Assembly (NCBI GenBank): GCA_021796225.1
Contig: JAJYOL010000002.1
Location: forward strand, 62,001-126,000
DNA from: Microcaldota archaeon
Lineage (GTDB): Archaea > Micrarchaeota > Micrarchaeia > Micrarchaeales > CABMGC01
Direction: 5' to 3'
DNA: 64,000 nt
The translations under genes were made by a program, and so were the position numbers. Position 1 is the stretch's first letter; every line of letters starts with the position of its first letter. The notes beneath the pieces were generated by a model. The model did no database searches and had not been told where the DNA came from. It was given only the letters and a program-made list of their open reading frames with translations. Positions 42,864 through 50,383 of the stretch are shown here, in pieces.

Positions 42864-42958
42864 TTCCACTATTCGTGTTTCTTTTATATACTATATAAAA
42901 TAAATATGATTTTATCATTAAAATGGAAAATTGCAAAGTCTTCTAAAAAATAGTGGAA
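42864..42958. repeat. 10-bp inverted repeat flanking the GINS-operon promoter
   Basis: TTCCACTATT (42864-42873) and AATAGTGGAA (42949-42958) are exact reverse complements. The A/T-rich stretch between them includes TATA-like TATATACTATATAAAATAAA (42885-42904). They lie between the initiator tRNA and the GINS gene and may be protein sites or a long-range stem. Confidence 0.4.
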
Positions 42959-42979
42959 TTGTGGTGTTAAGGTGTTCGG

Positions 42980-43453
42980 ATGGCAGATGAAAAAACAAGA
43001 CTTATCGACTCTCTGTTCAGGCTTTTAAACGAAGAAAAAAAATCAGGGGAACTTCACACTCTTCCGAGAGACTTCTACAGCAGCATAGAAAAAGAGCTTC
43101 AAAATAACGCCTTTACACAAACAGAGCAACAAAATACAAGAACAACACTAGACGCATTAAAACAAAAAAGAAGACAAAAACTGTTAATATATTTAGCATA
43201 TGATAAAACACTCCCAACACCCGTCCCAGAAGAAGAAAACCGTGTTTATAAAGAAGTTTTAGCTTTATTGGGTGCCGGCACACCAACGCTAAAAACAGCA
43301 AAAATAAAGATAGCTATAAAAATCCCAGAAGTCATAACTACTACAGGCAACACTATCGGGCCATATCAGGAAGGTGAAATCATAACCGTGAATGATCCCT
43401 CCGATGCGGAATTTATAATCAACAACAAGATTGGAAAAAAGATAGAGGAATGA
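42980..43453 (+). CDS. GINS complex subunit (Gins51/Sld5-Psf1 type)
   Basis: 157 residues. The helical A domain comes first (TRLIDSLFRLLNEEKKSGEL, LPRDFYSSIEKEL, KQKRRQKLLIYLAY). The small C-terminal B domain is IKIPEVITTTGNTIGPYQEG with EIITVNDPSDAEFIINNKI. The order A-then-B is that of Gins51. GINS couples MCM helicase to GAN/primase. It starts an operon with L44e, aIF2-alpha and PAC2, a linkage seen in other archaea. No Gins23 is in the window. Confidence 0.82.
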   Translation: MADEKTRLIDSLFRLLNEEKKSGELHTLPRDFYSSIEKELQNNAFTQTEQQNTRTTLDALKQKRRQKLLIYLAYDKTLPTPVPEEENRVYKEVLALLGAGTPTLKTAKIKIAIKIPEVITTTGNTIGPYQEGEIITVNDPSDAEFIINNKIGKKIEE

Positions 43454-43457
43454 TGTT

Positions 43458-43739
43458 ATGAAAATAGAAAAGGAAATAAAAACATACTGCAAACACTGCA
43501 AGAAACACACCAAACACACAGTAAAATTATACAACAAAAAACAACAATCTGGTTTAAGCATAGGTACGAGAAGGCACGAAAGGGCAATACGTGGTTATGT
43601 GGGAAGCGTAGAACCGAAGATCCACCCTAAAAAACTCGGAAAGAAGCAGAAAACCATGCTTAATTGTACAGTGTGCAAGAAAACAAGCGAAAGAGTATTT
43701 GGCATGCGCACCAAGAAAAAGATAGAAATTAAGCGCTGA
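43458..43739 (+). CDS. rpl44e: Large ribosomal subunit protein L44e (eL42)
   Basis: 93 residues. Zinc site CKHCKKHTKHTVK then CTVCKKTS, with the typical basic middle and GMRTKKKIEI at the end. It contributes to the ribosomal E site. It lies 4 nt after GINS. In many archaea S27e follows L44e; here aIF2-alpha follows after 5 nt. Confidence 0.95.
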   Translation: MKIEKEIKTYCKHCKKHTKHTVKLYNKKQQSGLSIGTRRHERAIRGYVGSVEPKIHPKKLGKKQKTMLNCTVCKKTSERVFGMRTKKKIEIKR

Positions 43740-43744
43740 TTGCA

Positions 43745-44509
43745 ATGATTATAAGGAGCGAACTCCCCGAACCCAACGAACTCGTAATGGTTCGGATCAC
43801 AAAAATAATGCCCCACGGTGCATATTGCAATCTTCAAGAATATGGTCTTGATGCATATCTTCCAATATCTGAAATAGCTTCGGGATGGATCAAAAACATA
43901 CACGGGGTAATAAAAGAAGGGCAAAAGGAGGTAGCCAAAGTAATATTCGTTGACAAACAAAAGCGCGCCATAGACGTATCTTTCAAAAAAGTAACGGCTG
44001 GAGAAAAGAAAAACAAACTCGAAGAATACAACCTGGAAATACGCGCCGAGGGTCTTTTTGCCAAGGCCTTGGCAGGTTCCAAATCCGAACAGAAAAAAGA
44101 CGAAATAATAAAAGAAATTGCGAAGAGCGAACAAACATATCGCGACTTAGTAAATGATATTTTTGAGAAGAAAGATCCGCTATCTGATTTTTCAGACAAA
44201 AATTTCAAGGATGCATTATACGACATCGTTTTCAAAAACATAAAACCAAAAAAGTTCATAGTTTCATATGTACTCGAACTCAACGCCGCGGATCCAGGAT
44301 CTGACGTATCTATAATTAAGGAAGCCTTATCCGCAATAGAGAGGGAAGGGGTTGAAGTTCTCTATCTAGGCGCGCCGCGTTACCGTCTGGTTGCGGAAGG
44401 GCCAAGTTATCCAAAAGCGGAAGACAAAATACGTGCTGCTGAAAATACACTAAAGAAATATGGGAAAAAGGTTTCATTTTCAATAAATAAAGACACAGAG
44501 GCGCAATAA
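43745..44509 (+). CDS. Translation initiation factor aIF2 subunit alpha
   Basis: 254 residues. The N-terminal S1 domain is ELVMVRITKIMPHGAYCNLQ and GLDAYLPISEIASGWIKNIH. A helical domain and a C-terminal alpha-beta domain follow (FIVSYVLELNAADPGSDVSI; GVEVLYLGAPRYRLVAEGPS). With beta and gamma it forms the factor that brings initiator Met-tRNA to the ribosome. The initiator tRNA gene is about 0.9 kb upstream. Its stop abuts the next ATG. Confidence 0.95.
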   Translation: MIIRSELPEPNELVMVRITKIMPHGAYCNLQEYGLDAYLPISEIASGWIKNIHGVIKEGQKEVAKVIFVDKQKRAIDVSFKKVTAGEKKNKLEEYNLEIRAEGLFAKALAGSKSEQKKDEIIKEIAKSEQTYRDLVNDIFEKKDPLSDFSDKNFKDALYDIVFKNIKPKKFIVSYVLELNAADPGSDVSIIKEALSAIEREGVEVLYLGAPRYRLVAEGPSYPKAEDKIRAAENTLKKYGKKVSFSINKDTEAQ

Positions 44510-45274
44510 ATGGAAAAGACCACAATCTATTACAAGAAAAACATAAAGTTAAAGGACCCAATTTTAATAGTCGGTCTTCCGGGCATCGGCGCCGTCGGCA
44601 GTCTTGTAGGCGAACACCTTAAAACATCGCTAAACGCCAAAAAGCTGGCAACCCTACATTCCCCGCACTTTCTCCACCAGGTTCTGATGCTTAAAAGCGG
44701 CGGCGTTCGTCTTGTGAACAACCGTTTCTATTACGTCAATAATAAAAAAACGAAGAAAAGCATAGTGATACTTACCGGAGACGTACAAGCAGGGTCTCCC
44801 GAAGGTCAGTATGAAATAAACGAAAAAATAGTCAAGTTTTTCAAATCACTCGGCGGCAAGAAGATATACACCATAGGCGGGTACAACATAACTAGCCATT
44901 ATACCCAAAATCCTCGTGTGTTTGGTGTTGCAACTGAGAAGAAAGAGAGAAAAGAGCTCGCAAAAGGCGGCGTTTTAATAGGGCAAGCGGCAGGAGCAAT
45001 ATGGGGCTCGGCAGGATTAATACTTGCGTTTGCCAAGAAGCACAAAATCCCAGCCGCGTGTTTAATGGGGGAAACAGGCATGTTGGAGATAGATGCAAAC
45101 TCCGCAAAAGCCGTGATGGAAAAGCTGATAAAAATACTAAACGTCGAAGTAGATCTTTCAAGCATGGACAAGATTAAAGCCGAAACGGAGAAAATGCTCA
45201 AGGAACTGGAAAAAGCAGCTCCACAGCCGCAGGGTGAACCGCATTCTCCAAGCACTCTTTCATACATCCGCTAA
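44510..45274 (+). CDS. PAC2-family protein (proteasome-assembly-chaperone-like)
   Basis: 254 residues. Family core: LIVGLPGIGAVGSLVGEHLK, ILTGDVQAGSPEGQYEINEK, YTIGGYNITSH and IWGSAGLILAFAKKHKIPAA. The C terminus is a coiled helix. Archaeal PAC2 proteins are thought to aid 20S proteasome assembly, but function is not proven for most. TAA of aIF2-alpha is followed directly by its ATG. Nop10, which lies between them in many archaea, is absent here. Confidence 0.88.
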   Translation: MEKTTIYYKKNIKLKDPILIVGLPGIGAVGSLVGEHLKTSLNAKKLATLHSPHFLHQVLMLKSGGVRLVNNRFYYVNNKKTKKSIVILTGDVQAGSPEGQYEINEKIVKFFKSLGGKKIYTIGGYNITSHYTQNPRVFGVATEKKERKELAKGGVLIGQAAGAIWGSAGLILAFAKKHKIPAACLMGETGMLEIDANSAKAVMEKLIKILNVEVDLSSMDKIKAETEKMLKELEKAAPQPQGEPHSPSTLSYIR

Positions 45275-45277
45275 ATC

Positions 45278-45360
45278 GCGCCAGTAATCTAGTGGTAGGA
45301 TACCAGCTTCCCAAATTTTGGAAAAAGCTGGATACCCGGGTCCGATCCCCGGCTGGCGCA
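45278..45360 (+). tRNA. tRNA-Gly(CCC) with a 12-nt intron
   Basis: Acceptor GCGCCAG/CTGGCGC, discriminator A. The anticodon stem CCAGC/GCTGG encloses 19 nt; taking out 45314-45325 leaves loop TTCCCAA with anticodon CCC. The spliced tRNA is 71 nt. The T loop is TCCGATC, so position 55 is C rather than U. CCA is not encoded. It starts 3 nt after the PAC2 stop, so it is probably co-transcribed. Confidence 0.92.
45314..45325 (+). other. 12-nt intron of tRNA-Gly(CCC), position 37/38
   Basis: Exon TTCC pairs with intron GGAA (4-bp central helix), with bulges CA^A and AA^A. The remaining intron is a 5-nt loop, ATTTT, so there is no inner helix. Cuts give TTCCCA+A. Confidence 0.85.
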
Positions 45361-45425
45361 TGCCCCTACCAACTCTCCAAACGAATAAATATATGCGAGC
45401 ATGAAGTATATCCAGCGGTAAGAAA

Positions 45426-46754
45426 ATGTACGGCACCGATATACTTAACGCATTAAGAAAAAACAAGATATCTATAGGGGACAGGATAACCTTTACAGTA
45501 CAAGGCAAGGAATACGAAGGTATTCTGATGCCAAGACCTGAAACGGGGGACGATTCTACACTGATAATAAAACAGGATGACGGGTACAACGTCGGCATCA
45601 AATACCATGATGGAACGATTTTAAAAATAGAAAGCAAGAAGGCGGAAGGCAATAAGAAGTCCAAAAACGCCAAGATGGAAGCTGATCAAAAACTCCCGAA
45701 AGTCACATTGCTGTATACTGGCGGGACAATAGGCAGCAAAATAGATTATCTTACTGGGGGTGTTCGTGTTCTTACTACCCCATCAGAGCTTCTTGGAGAA
45801 ATTCCCGAACTTGCAGGTATGGCGAACATAGAAGTCAAGGATTTGATGCATACTTTCAGCGAGGACATCTCCCACACAGAGTGGTCAAAGATAGCAGAAG
45901 CTGCGGAAACAGCATTCAATACCGGGAGCGTCGGTGTGGTAATAACCATGGGCACCGACACCATGCACTATACCTCAGCAGCGCTGAGTTTTATGCTCCA
46001 AAACATTCCAGGACCTGTTGTCATCACCGGTGCACAAAGAAGCAGTGATAGGGGCTCAAGCGATGCATTTACCAATCTGGCATGTGCTGTTGCAATAGCA
46101 GCTCAGGGTAAAATTGCAGAGGTTGGCATATGTATGCATTCTACCTCATCAGACAAACAATGCTCCTTTATTCGTGGAACCAAGGTGAGAAAGATGCATA
46201 CCTCGAGAAGAGATGCATTCAAACCGATAAATTCAACGGTTCTGGCAACTGTTGATATAGAAACATACAAGGTGGAATACGGCGAGGAATGTAAAAAAAC
46301 CACCAAAAAAACAGCAAAGAGCTATCCAAAATTCGAATCGAAGGTAGCACTAATTAAAATGTATCCGAACGCGGATCCTAAGATAATAGATTTTTATGTA
46401 GAAAAAGGGTACAAGGGCATAATACTCGAAGGAACCGGACTCGGGCACGTAGCGATAAACACTGTGCATAAGGAATATTCATGGGCAGAACGTATTCGCA
46501 ACGCGATCGGCAAGGGCGTCATAATAGGAATGACTTCACAATGCCTTAGCGGAAGGGTGAATCCAAACGTCTATAGCACCGCAAGAACGATTTCAGAAAT
46601 GGGCGTGACATACTGCGAAGACATGCTTCCCGAGGTCGCTCTCGTGAAACTTGGGTGGCTATTGGCCAATCATACAAGGAAAGAAGTTAAGGAACAACTA
46701 TCTAAGGACATTGTCGGGGAAATAAGTTCCCGCATAACATATAAGGAAATGTAA
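45426..46754 (+). CDS. gatD: Glu-tRNA(Gln) amidotransferase subunit D
   Basis: 442 residues. An N-terminal beta domain (about 1-85) precedes an L-asparaginase-type domain with LLYTGGTIGSKID (T98-T101), VVITMGTDTMHYTSAALSF and LEGTGLGHVAINTVH. It releases ammonia from glutamine or asparagine for GatE, which makes Gln-tRNA from Glu-tRNA. GatDE is archaea-specific and implies that no GlnRS is used. It lies 11 nt before gatE. Confidence 0.97.
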   Translation: MYGTDILNALRKNKISIGDRITFTVQGKEYEGILMPRPETGDDSTLIIKQDDGYNVGIKYHDGTILKIESKKAEGNKKSKNAKMEADQKLPKVTLLYTGGTIGSKIDYLTGGVRVLTTPSELLGEIPELAGMANIEVKDLMHTFSEDISHTEWSKIAEAAETAFNTGSVGVVITMGTDTMHYTSAALSFMLQNIPGPVVITGAQRSSDRGSSDAFTNLACAVAIAAQGKIAEVGICMHSTSSDKQCSFIRGTKVRKMHTSRRDAFKPINSTVLATVDIETYKVEYGEECKKTTKKTAKSYPKFESKVALIKMYPNADPKIIDFYVEKGYKGIILEGTGLGHVAINTVHKEYSWAERIRNAIGKGVIIGMTSQCLSGRVNPNVYSTARTISEMGVTYCEDMLPEVALVKLGWLLANHTRKEVKEQLSKDIVGEISSRITYKEM

Positions 46755-46765
46755 AAGGTGTTTTA

Positions 46766-48658
46766 TTGAATAATACTGAAAATGACATCCGCAGATACTC
46801 AGAAATAGGATTCATGTGCGGACTTGAAATACACCAACGACTGTCAACGCCAAATAAACTCTTCTGTTCCTGCTCTTCCCGTGGTGAAAAAGAAAACACG
46901 CTTCCAGAAGCTGAGATATCACGATATCAACGCGCAGTTGCCGGAGAAATGGGCGAAACCGACAGATCCGCAGAATTTGAGGAAAAACGCAAGGCAAAAT
47001 TCATATATCACATCCACAACGATACCACCTGTTTAGTTGATATTGATGAAGAACCCCCCCACCAGTTAAATATGGATGCTCTATCAACAGCGCTTTGTGT
47101 AGCAAAAAGTCTTTATCTTACAATACCTGACGAACTTGAACCGATGAGGAAGGAGGTCGTTGATGGGAGCAATCCAAGCGCCTTCCAAAGGACAATAAAG
47201 ATGGGGCTTGATGGAAAACTGGAAGTCAACGGCAGAAACGTAGTCATAACGGGCATGATGCTTGAGGAAGAATCCGCAGGCATAATTTCCAAATCACAGT
47301 CCGGAACGACTTACGATACAAGCCGTATTGGGATTCCCCTTGTTGAAATCGATACCGACCCATATTTGCGCTCTCCCACAGAAGCCAGAGACGCTGCACT
47401 ACGGATCGGATTACTATTAAGGCTAACCGGAAAAGTGCAACGCGGCATCGGCTCAATACGACAAGATGTAAACGTTTCGATTAAAGGGGGTGCGCGTACT
47501 GAGATCAAAGGACTGCAGGAAGTATCAAGTCTGGACAAGTTCGTCGAGAATGAAATACAACGACAGCAGGCACTTATACAAATAAAAGACGAAGTAATTG
47601 CAAAGAAAATAGGAGCAGTGGGGAAAACAACAGACCTATCGAACATTCTGGGACATACAACGGTTAGGATAATTCAAAACGAACTTAAGAACGGCGGCAT
47701 CGTTCTAGGTTTCAAGGTTTCCGGATTCAATGGCTTGCTTGGCAGAGAAATAAATCCGCAAAGGCGTCTCGGCAGCGAAGTGAGCGACTATGCCAAAATG
47801 GGGGGAGTAAAAGGCATAATACATAGCGATGAACATCTCGAAGGGTACGGCTTTACCATGGAAGAAATACGCGGGATAAAAGAAAAGCTTTCAATATCGG
47901 AAAAAGACGCATTCATACTGATAGCGGGAAGTTCTGAAAAAGTTTCAATCGCTACGGATTTTGCAATCCAGCGGGTAAAGTTGGTGCAATCGGGAGTGCC
48001 TCTGGAAACACGCGGCGTAAGCAACGCAGATTTGTATACAACGCGATTCATGCGCCCTCTTCCCAGCGGGTCCAGAATGTATCCTGAAACCGATCTGCAT
48101 CCTGTTGAAGTTACGAAGACAATGCTGGACGAGGCCCAGGCAAGCGCTCCAAACCCTGAAAAAGAGGAGAAGACTCTTCTCAAAGACATCGGCAATGCGG
48201 CAACGGCAAAACAGTTGATGCTGTCTCCATACTATTCGTTGTATAAATCAATAACTTCTTTGAAAAACATCGACAAACAATTCGTTGCAAACGTGCTGCT
48301 TCAGAAATTTACCGAATTAAGGCGTTCCGGCTTCAGTGTTGAAAAGATAAGCGAAGACAGGCTGCTTGAACTCTTCACGGCGTATTCCGAACGGAAGATA
48401 ACAAAACAAGGCGTAGAAGAGGCGCTGAAGGAAATCTCAAAGAACGATGTTGCAATATCCGAACTGCTCAAAACAGCAAATCTTCTAAGGATATCTGGAA
48501 AGGACCTTGAAAAGATTGTAAAGGAATTCATGGCAAAATCTTCCGATGCAGACAAAAATTCCCTGATAAGAAATATAATGGGCAAATACAGGATAAACAT
48601 AGACGGGGAGGAATTGCACGCCACGCTTGAAAAGTTGATAAAATGGAAGCAACAATAA
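46766..48658 (+). CDS. gatE: Glu-tRNA(Gln) amidotransferase subunit E
   Basis: 630 residues, the usual GatE size. The cradle domain starts GFMCGLEIHQRLSTPNKLFC with the zinc-type CSCSSRGEKE. The signature SNPSAFQRTIKMGLDGKLEV and PLVEIDTDPYLRSPTEARDA follow, then IGSIRQDVNVSIKGGARTEI. An AspRS-like insertion lies in the middle, and the helical plus YqeY-like tail ends the protein. The start is TTG at 46766, with AAGGTG 5 nt upstream. Confidence 0.97.
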   Translation: MNNTENDIRRYSEIGFMCGLEIHQRLSTPNKLFCSCSSRGEKENTLPEAEISRYQRAVAGEMGETDRSAEFEEKRKAKFIYHIHNDTTCLVDIDEEPPHQLNMDALSTALCVAKSLYLTIPDELEPMRKEVVDGSNPSAFQRTIKMGLDGKLEVNGRNVVITGMMLEEESAGIISKSQSGTTYDTSRIGIPLVEIDTDPYLRSPTEARDAALRIGLLLRLTGKVQRGIGSIRQDVNVSIKGGARTEIKGLQEVSSLDKFVENEIQRQQALIQIKDEVIAKKIGAVGKTTDLSNILGHTTVRIIQNELKNGGIVLGFKVSGFNGLLGREINPQRRLGSEVSDYAKMGGVKGIIHSDEHLEGYGFTMEEIRGIKEKLSISEKDAFILIAGSSEKVSIATDFAIQRVKLVQSGVPLETRGVSNADLYTTRFMRPLPSGSRMYPETDLHPVEVTKTMLDEAQASAPNPEKEEKTLLKDIGNAATAKQLMLSPYYSLYKSITSLKNIDKQFVANVLLQKFTELRRSGFSVEKISEDRLLELFTAYSERKITKQGVEEALKEISKNDVAISELLKTANLLRISGKDLEKIVKEFMAKSSDADKNSLIRNIMGKYRINIDGEELHATLEKLIKWKQQ

Positions 48659-49332
48659 TCGGAGACGACATGCAGTCTCTAAAAGTGGACCTTGCTCCAG
48701 GGGAAGCCATATACACGGATTCCGGCAAATTGATAAGCAAGGACGAATGCATTACAATGACGCCGCGCGTTGTCGGTGGCATAATAAAACTCATAGAACG
48801 CAAGGCAACCGGAGCTACCGGGATGCTCACGGTATTCAAATCTGAAAACCAAGGGGGGCATGTCCAGATAGGGGGCATATTTCCCGGTAAAATACTGCAA
48901 ATTCCTCTTGCCGAAGGGCAAAAATTCGTATCAGAGCATTACGCCTTCCTGGCTGCAGAACAAACCGTAAACTTCACCATGCGCCCTGTCAAACTGGCAA
49001 GCGCACTGTTCGGAGGCGCAGGTCTAATACTTCAGGAATTCGTAGGCCCGGGCAATGTCTGGCTGCACGTAGAAGGTGACATAGTGGTGCACGATATGGA
49101 CGTGCCACGCGTCATAGAAGTGGATCCGGGGCACATAGCGGGATTCGATTCCACACTCGATTTCAATATAAAATTTGTAGATAACATCCGCACCATGATG
49201 TTCGGCGGGGTCGGCATGTTTCTCGCTAATTTCAAAGGAAAAGGGAAACTGATAACACATACCGTTTCCCGATTGAAACTTTCCTCTGAAATATACACAG
49301 AAGGGCTGGAACAGCAAAAGAACAGGAAATAA
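48643..49332 (+). CDS. AIM24-family protein (TIGR00266)
   Basis: 229 residues. A beta-rich protein with the family patterns LAPGEAIYTDSGKLISKDEC, GGHVQIGGIFPGKILQIPLA and FVGPGNVWLHVEGDIVVHDM. Members are trimeric and of unknown function in prokaryotes; the yeast homologue is mitochondrial. It overlaps the gatE end by 16 nt, so coupling is likely, although a functional link to tRNA amidation is not known. Confidence 0.88.
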   Translation: MEATIIGDDMQSLKVDLAPGEAIYTDSGKLISKDECITMTPRVVGGIIKLIERKATGATGMLTVFKSENQGGHVQIGGIFPGKILQIPLAEGQKFVSEHYAFLAAEQTVNFTMRPVKLASALFGGAGLILQEFVGPGNVWLHVEGDIVVHDMDVPRVIEVDPGHIAGFDSTLDFNIKFVDNIRTMMFGGVGMFLANFKGKGKLITHTVSRLKLSSEIYTEGLEQQKNRK

Positions 49333-49333
49333 C

Positions 49334-49639
49334 ATGATCAACGTAGTGCATGATGAAGGGCGTTTTCATGCAAAAACAACAAGTGGCGAAGCGGAGCTTC
49401 TCTACCGCATGATTAATGGGGATACAATGAGCATATACCACACGTTCGTTCCGGAAGGTGATCGTGGAAAGGGAATAGCCGAAGTTCTTGCCGCGAAAGC
49501 ATTCGAATTTGCAAAAGAAAAAAATTACAAAGTGCGTCCAGACTGTCCCTACATCCCGTATTTTTTATCCAAGCACCCTGAATTGAAGCAGTATGCGATA
49601 TCGCAGGATCAGCCTTCAGGGGAAGCATGCCCGATTTGA
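49334..49639 (+). CDS. Small GNAT-type N-acetyltransferase
   Basis: 101 residues matching the short GNAT group PF14542. IYHTFVPEGDRGKGIAEVLA includes the acetyl-CoA loop (RGKGIA), and VRPDCPYIPYFLSKHPELK is the typical C-terminal block with its cysteine. It starts one base after the AIM24 stop. Substrate unknown. It converges with the isochorismatase-like gene with a 2-nt gap. Confidence 0.88.
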   Translation: MINVVHDEGRFHAKTTSGEAELLYRMINGDTMSIYHTFVPEGDRGKGIAEVLAAKAFEFAKEKNYKVRPDCPYIPYFLSKHPELKQYAISQDQPSGEACPI

Positions 49640-49641
49640 AG

Positions 49642-50223
49642 TTACTTAAACACACTAAGTATTTCATCAGTGCTTCTGACAAGCCCTATCCTTTTAAGCA
49701 CATAATTTACGGAAGCATCATGCATTTCCTTGCTCATCGAATCAATCGCATCTTCGGCAAAGATCTGCTGGAAGCCGTATTCGTATGCAAATCTTGCGGT
49801 GCTTTCAACACCGTAATTTGTAGCTATCCCGCAAAGCACGATAGTATCTATCCCTCTTCTTCTCAACCTCAGTTCCAAATCCGTTCCGTAAAACGCTCCC
49901 CATTGTTTTTTGCTTATTATTATATCCGAATCTGATCTGCCAAGCTCATCAACAATATCGGACCAGTTAGCATCCTGGTTATTCTGCGCTCCGCGTCCTA
50001 CAAACTGCTCGTCTGAAGGGGGAGAAAGCCTGTCAACACCAATCGGTGCAACATGCACCAGAAAAACAGGCATTCCATGTTTTCTGAAAGCTTCCGCAAG
50101 TCTTGCCGCATTTTCCACAACTTTTTTTACCCCGTGCGGCGCCGTTTCCCTTGATACTATGCCCTTTTGAAGATCTATCACAACCAATGCGGTTTTTTCC
50201 TTCTCGAAACGAAGCTCTCCCAT
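49642..50223 (-). CDS. Isochorismatase-family cysteine hydrolase
   Basis: 193 residues. Triad: D17 in ALVVIDLQKG, a lysine in IIISKKQWGAF, and C131 in VLCGIATNYGVESTA. The cis-peptide region GIATN is present. The family includes nicotinamidases and other amidases; substrate is not predictable. ATG at 50223 follows GGGGG by 4 nt. The longer open frame would run through tRNA-Gly and is rejected. Confidence 0.88.
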   Translation of the reverse strand: MGELRFEKEKTALVVIDLQKGIVSRETAPHGVKKVVENAARLAEAFRKHGMPVFLVHVAPIGVDRLSPPSDEQFVGRGAQNNQDANWSDIVDELGRSDSDIIISKKQWGAFYGTDLELRLRRRGIDTIVLCGIATNYGVESTARFAYEYGFQQIFAEDAIDSMSKEMHDASVNYVLKRIGLVRSTDEILSVFK

Positions 50224-50258
50224 AATGCCCCCAATCCCATGAAATAAAAAATTAAAAG

Positions 50259-50331
50259 TGCGAGTGCCGGGATTTGGACCCGGGTTCTTGCCTTGGCAAG
50301 GCAAAGTCCTACCAGGCTAGACTACACTCGC
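50259..50331 (-). tRNA. tRNA-Gly(GCC)
   Basis: 73 nt, no intron. Acceptor GCGAGTG/CACTCGC, discriminator A. Anticodon loop TTGCCAA. The T arm is CCGGG-TCCAAAT-CCCGG, so position 55 is C instead of U, as in tRNA-Gly(CCC). It lies between glyA and the isochorismatase-like gene on the same strand. Confidence 0.95.
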
Positions 50332-50383
50332 ATTATTCTAGTATATTGGCAGGATGTTTTATTAACCGTTTCTCTGCTCTCTT

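Noticed and set aside
50224-50304. Upstream extension of the isochorismatase-like frame
   Set aside because: It would be translated from tRNA-Gly; the internal ATG has a GGGGG site and family-like start.
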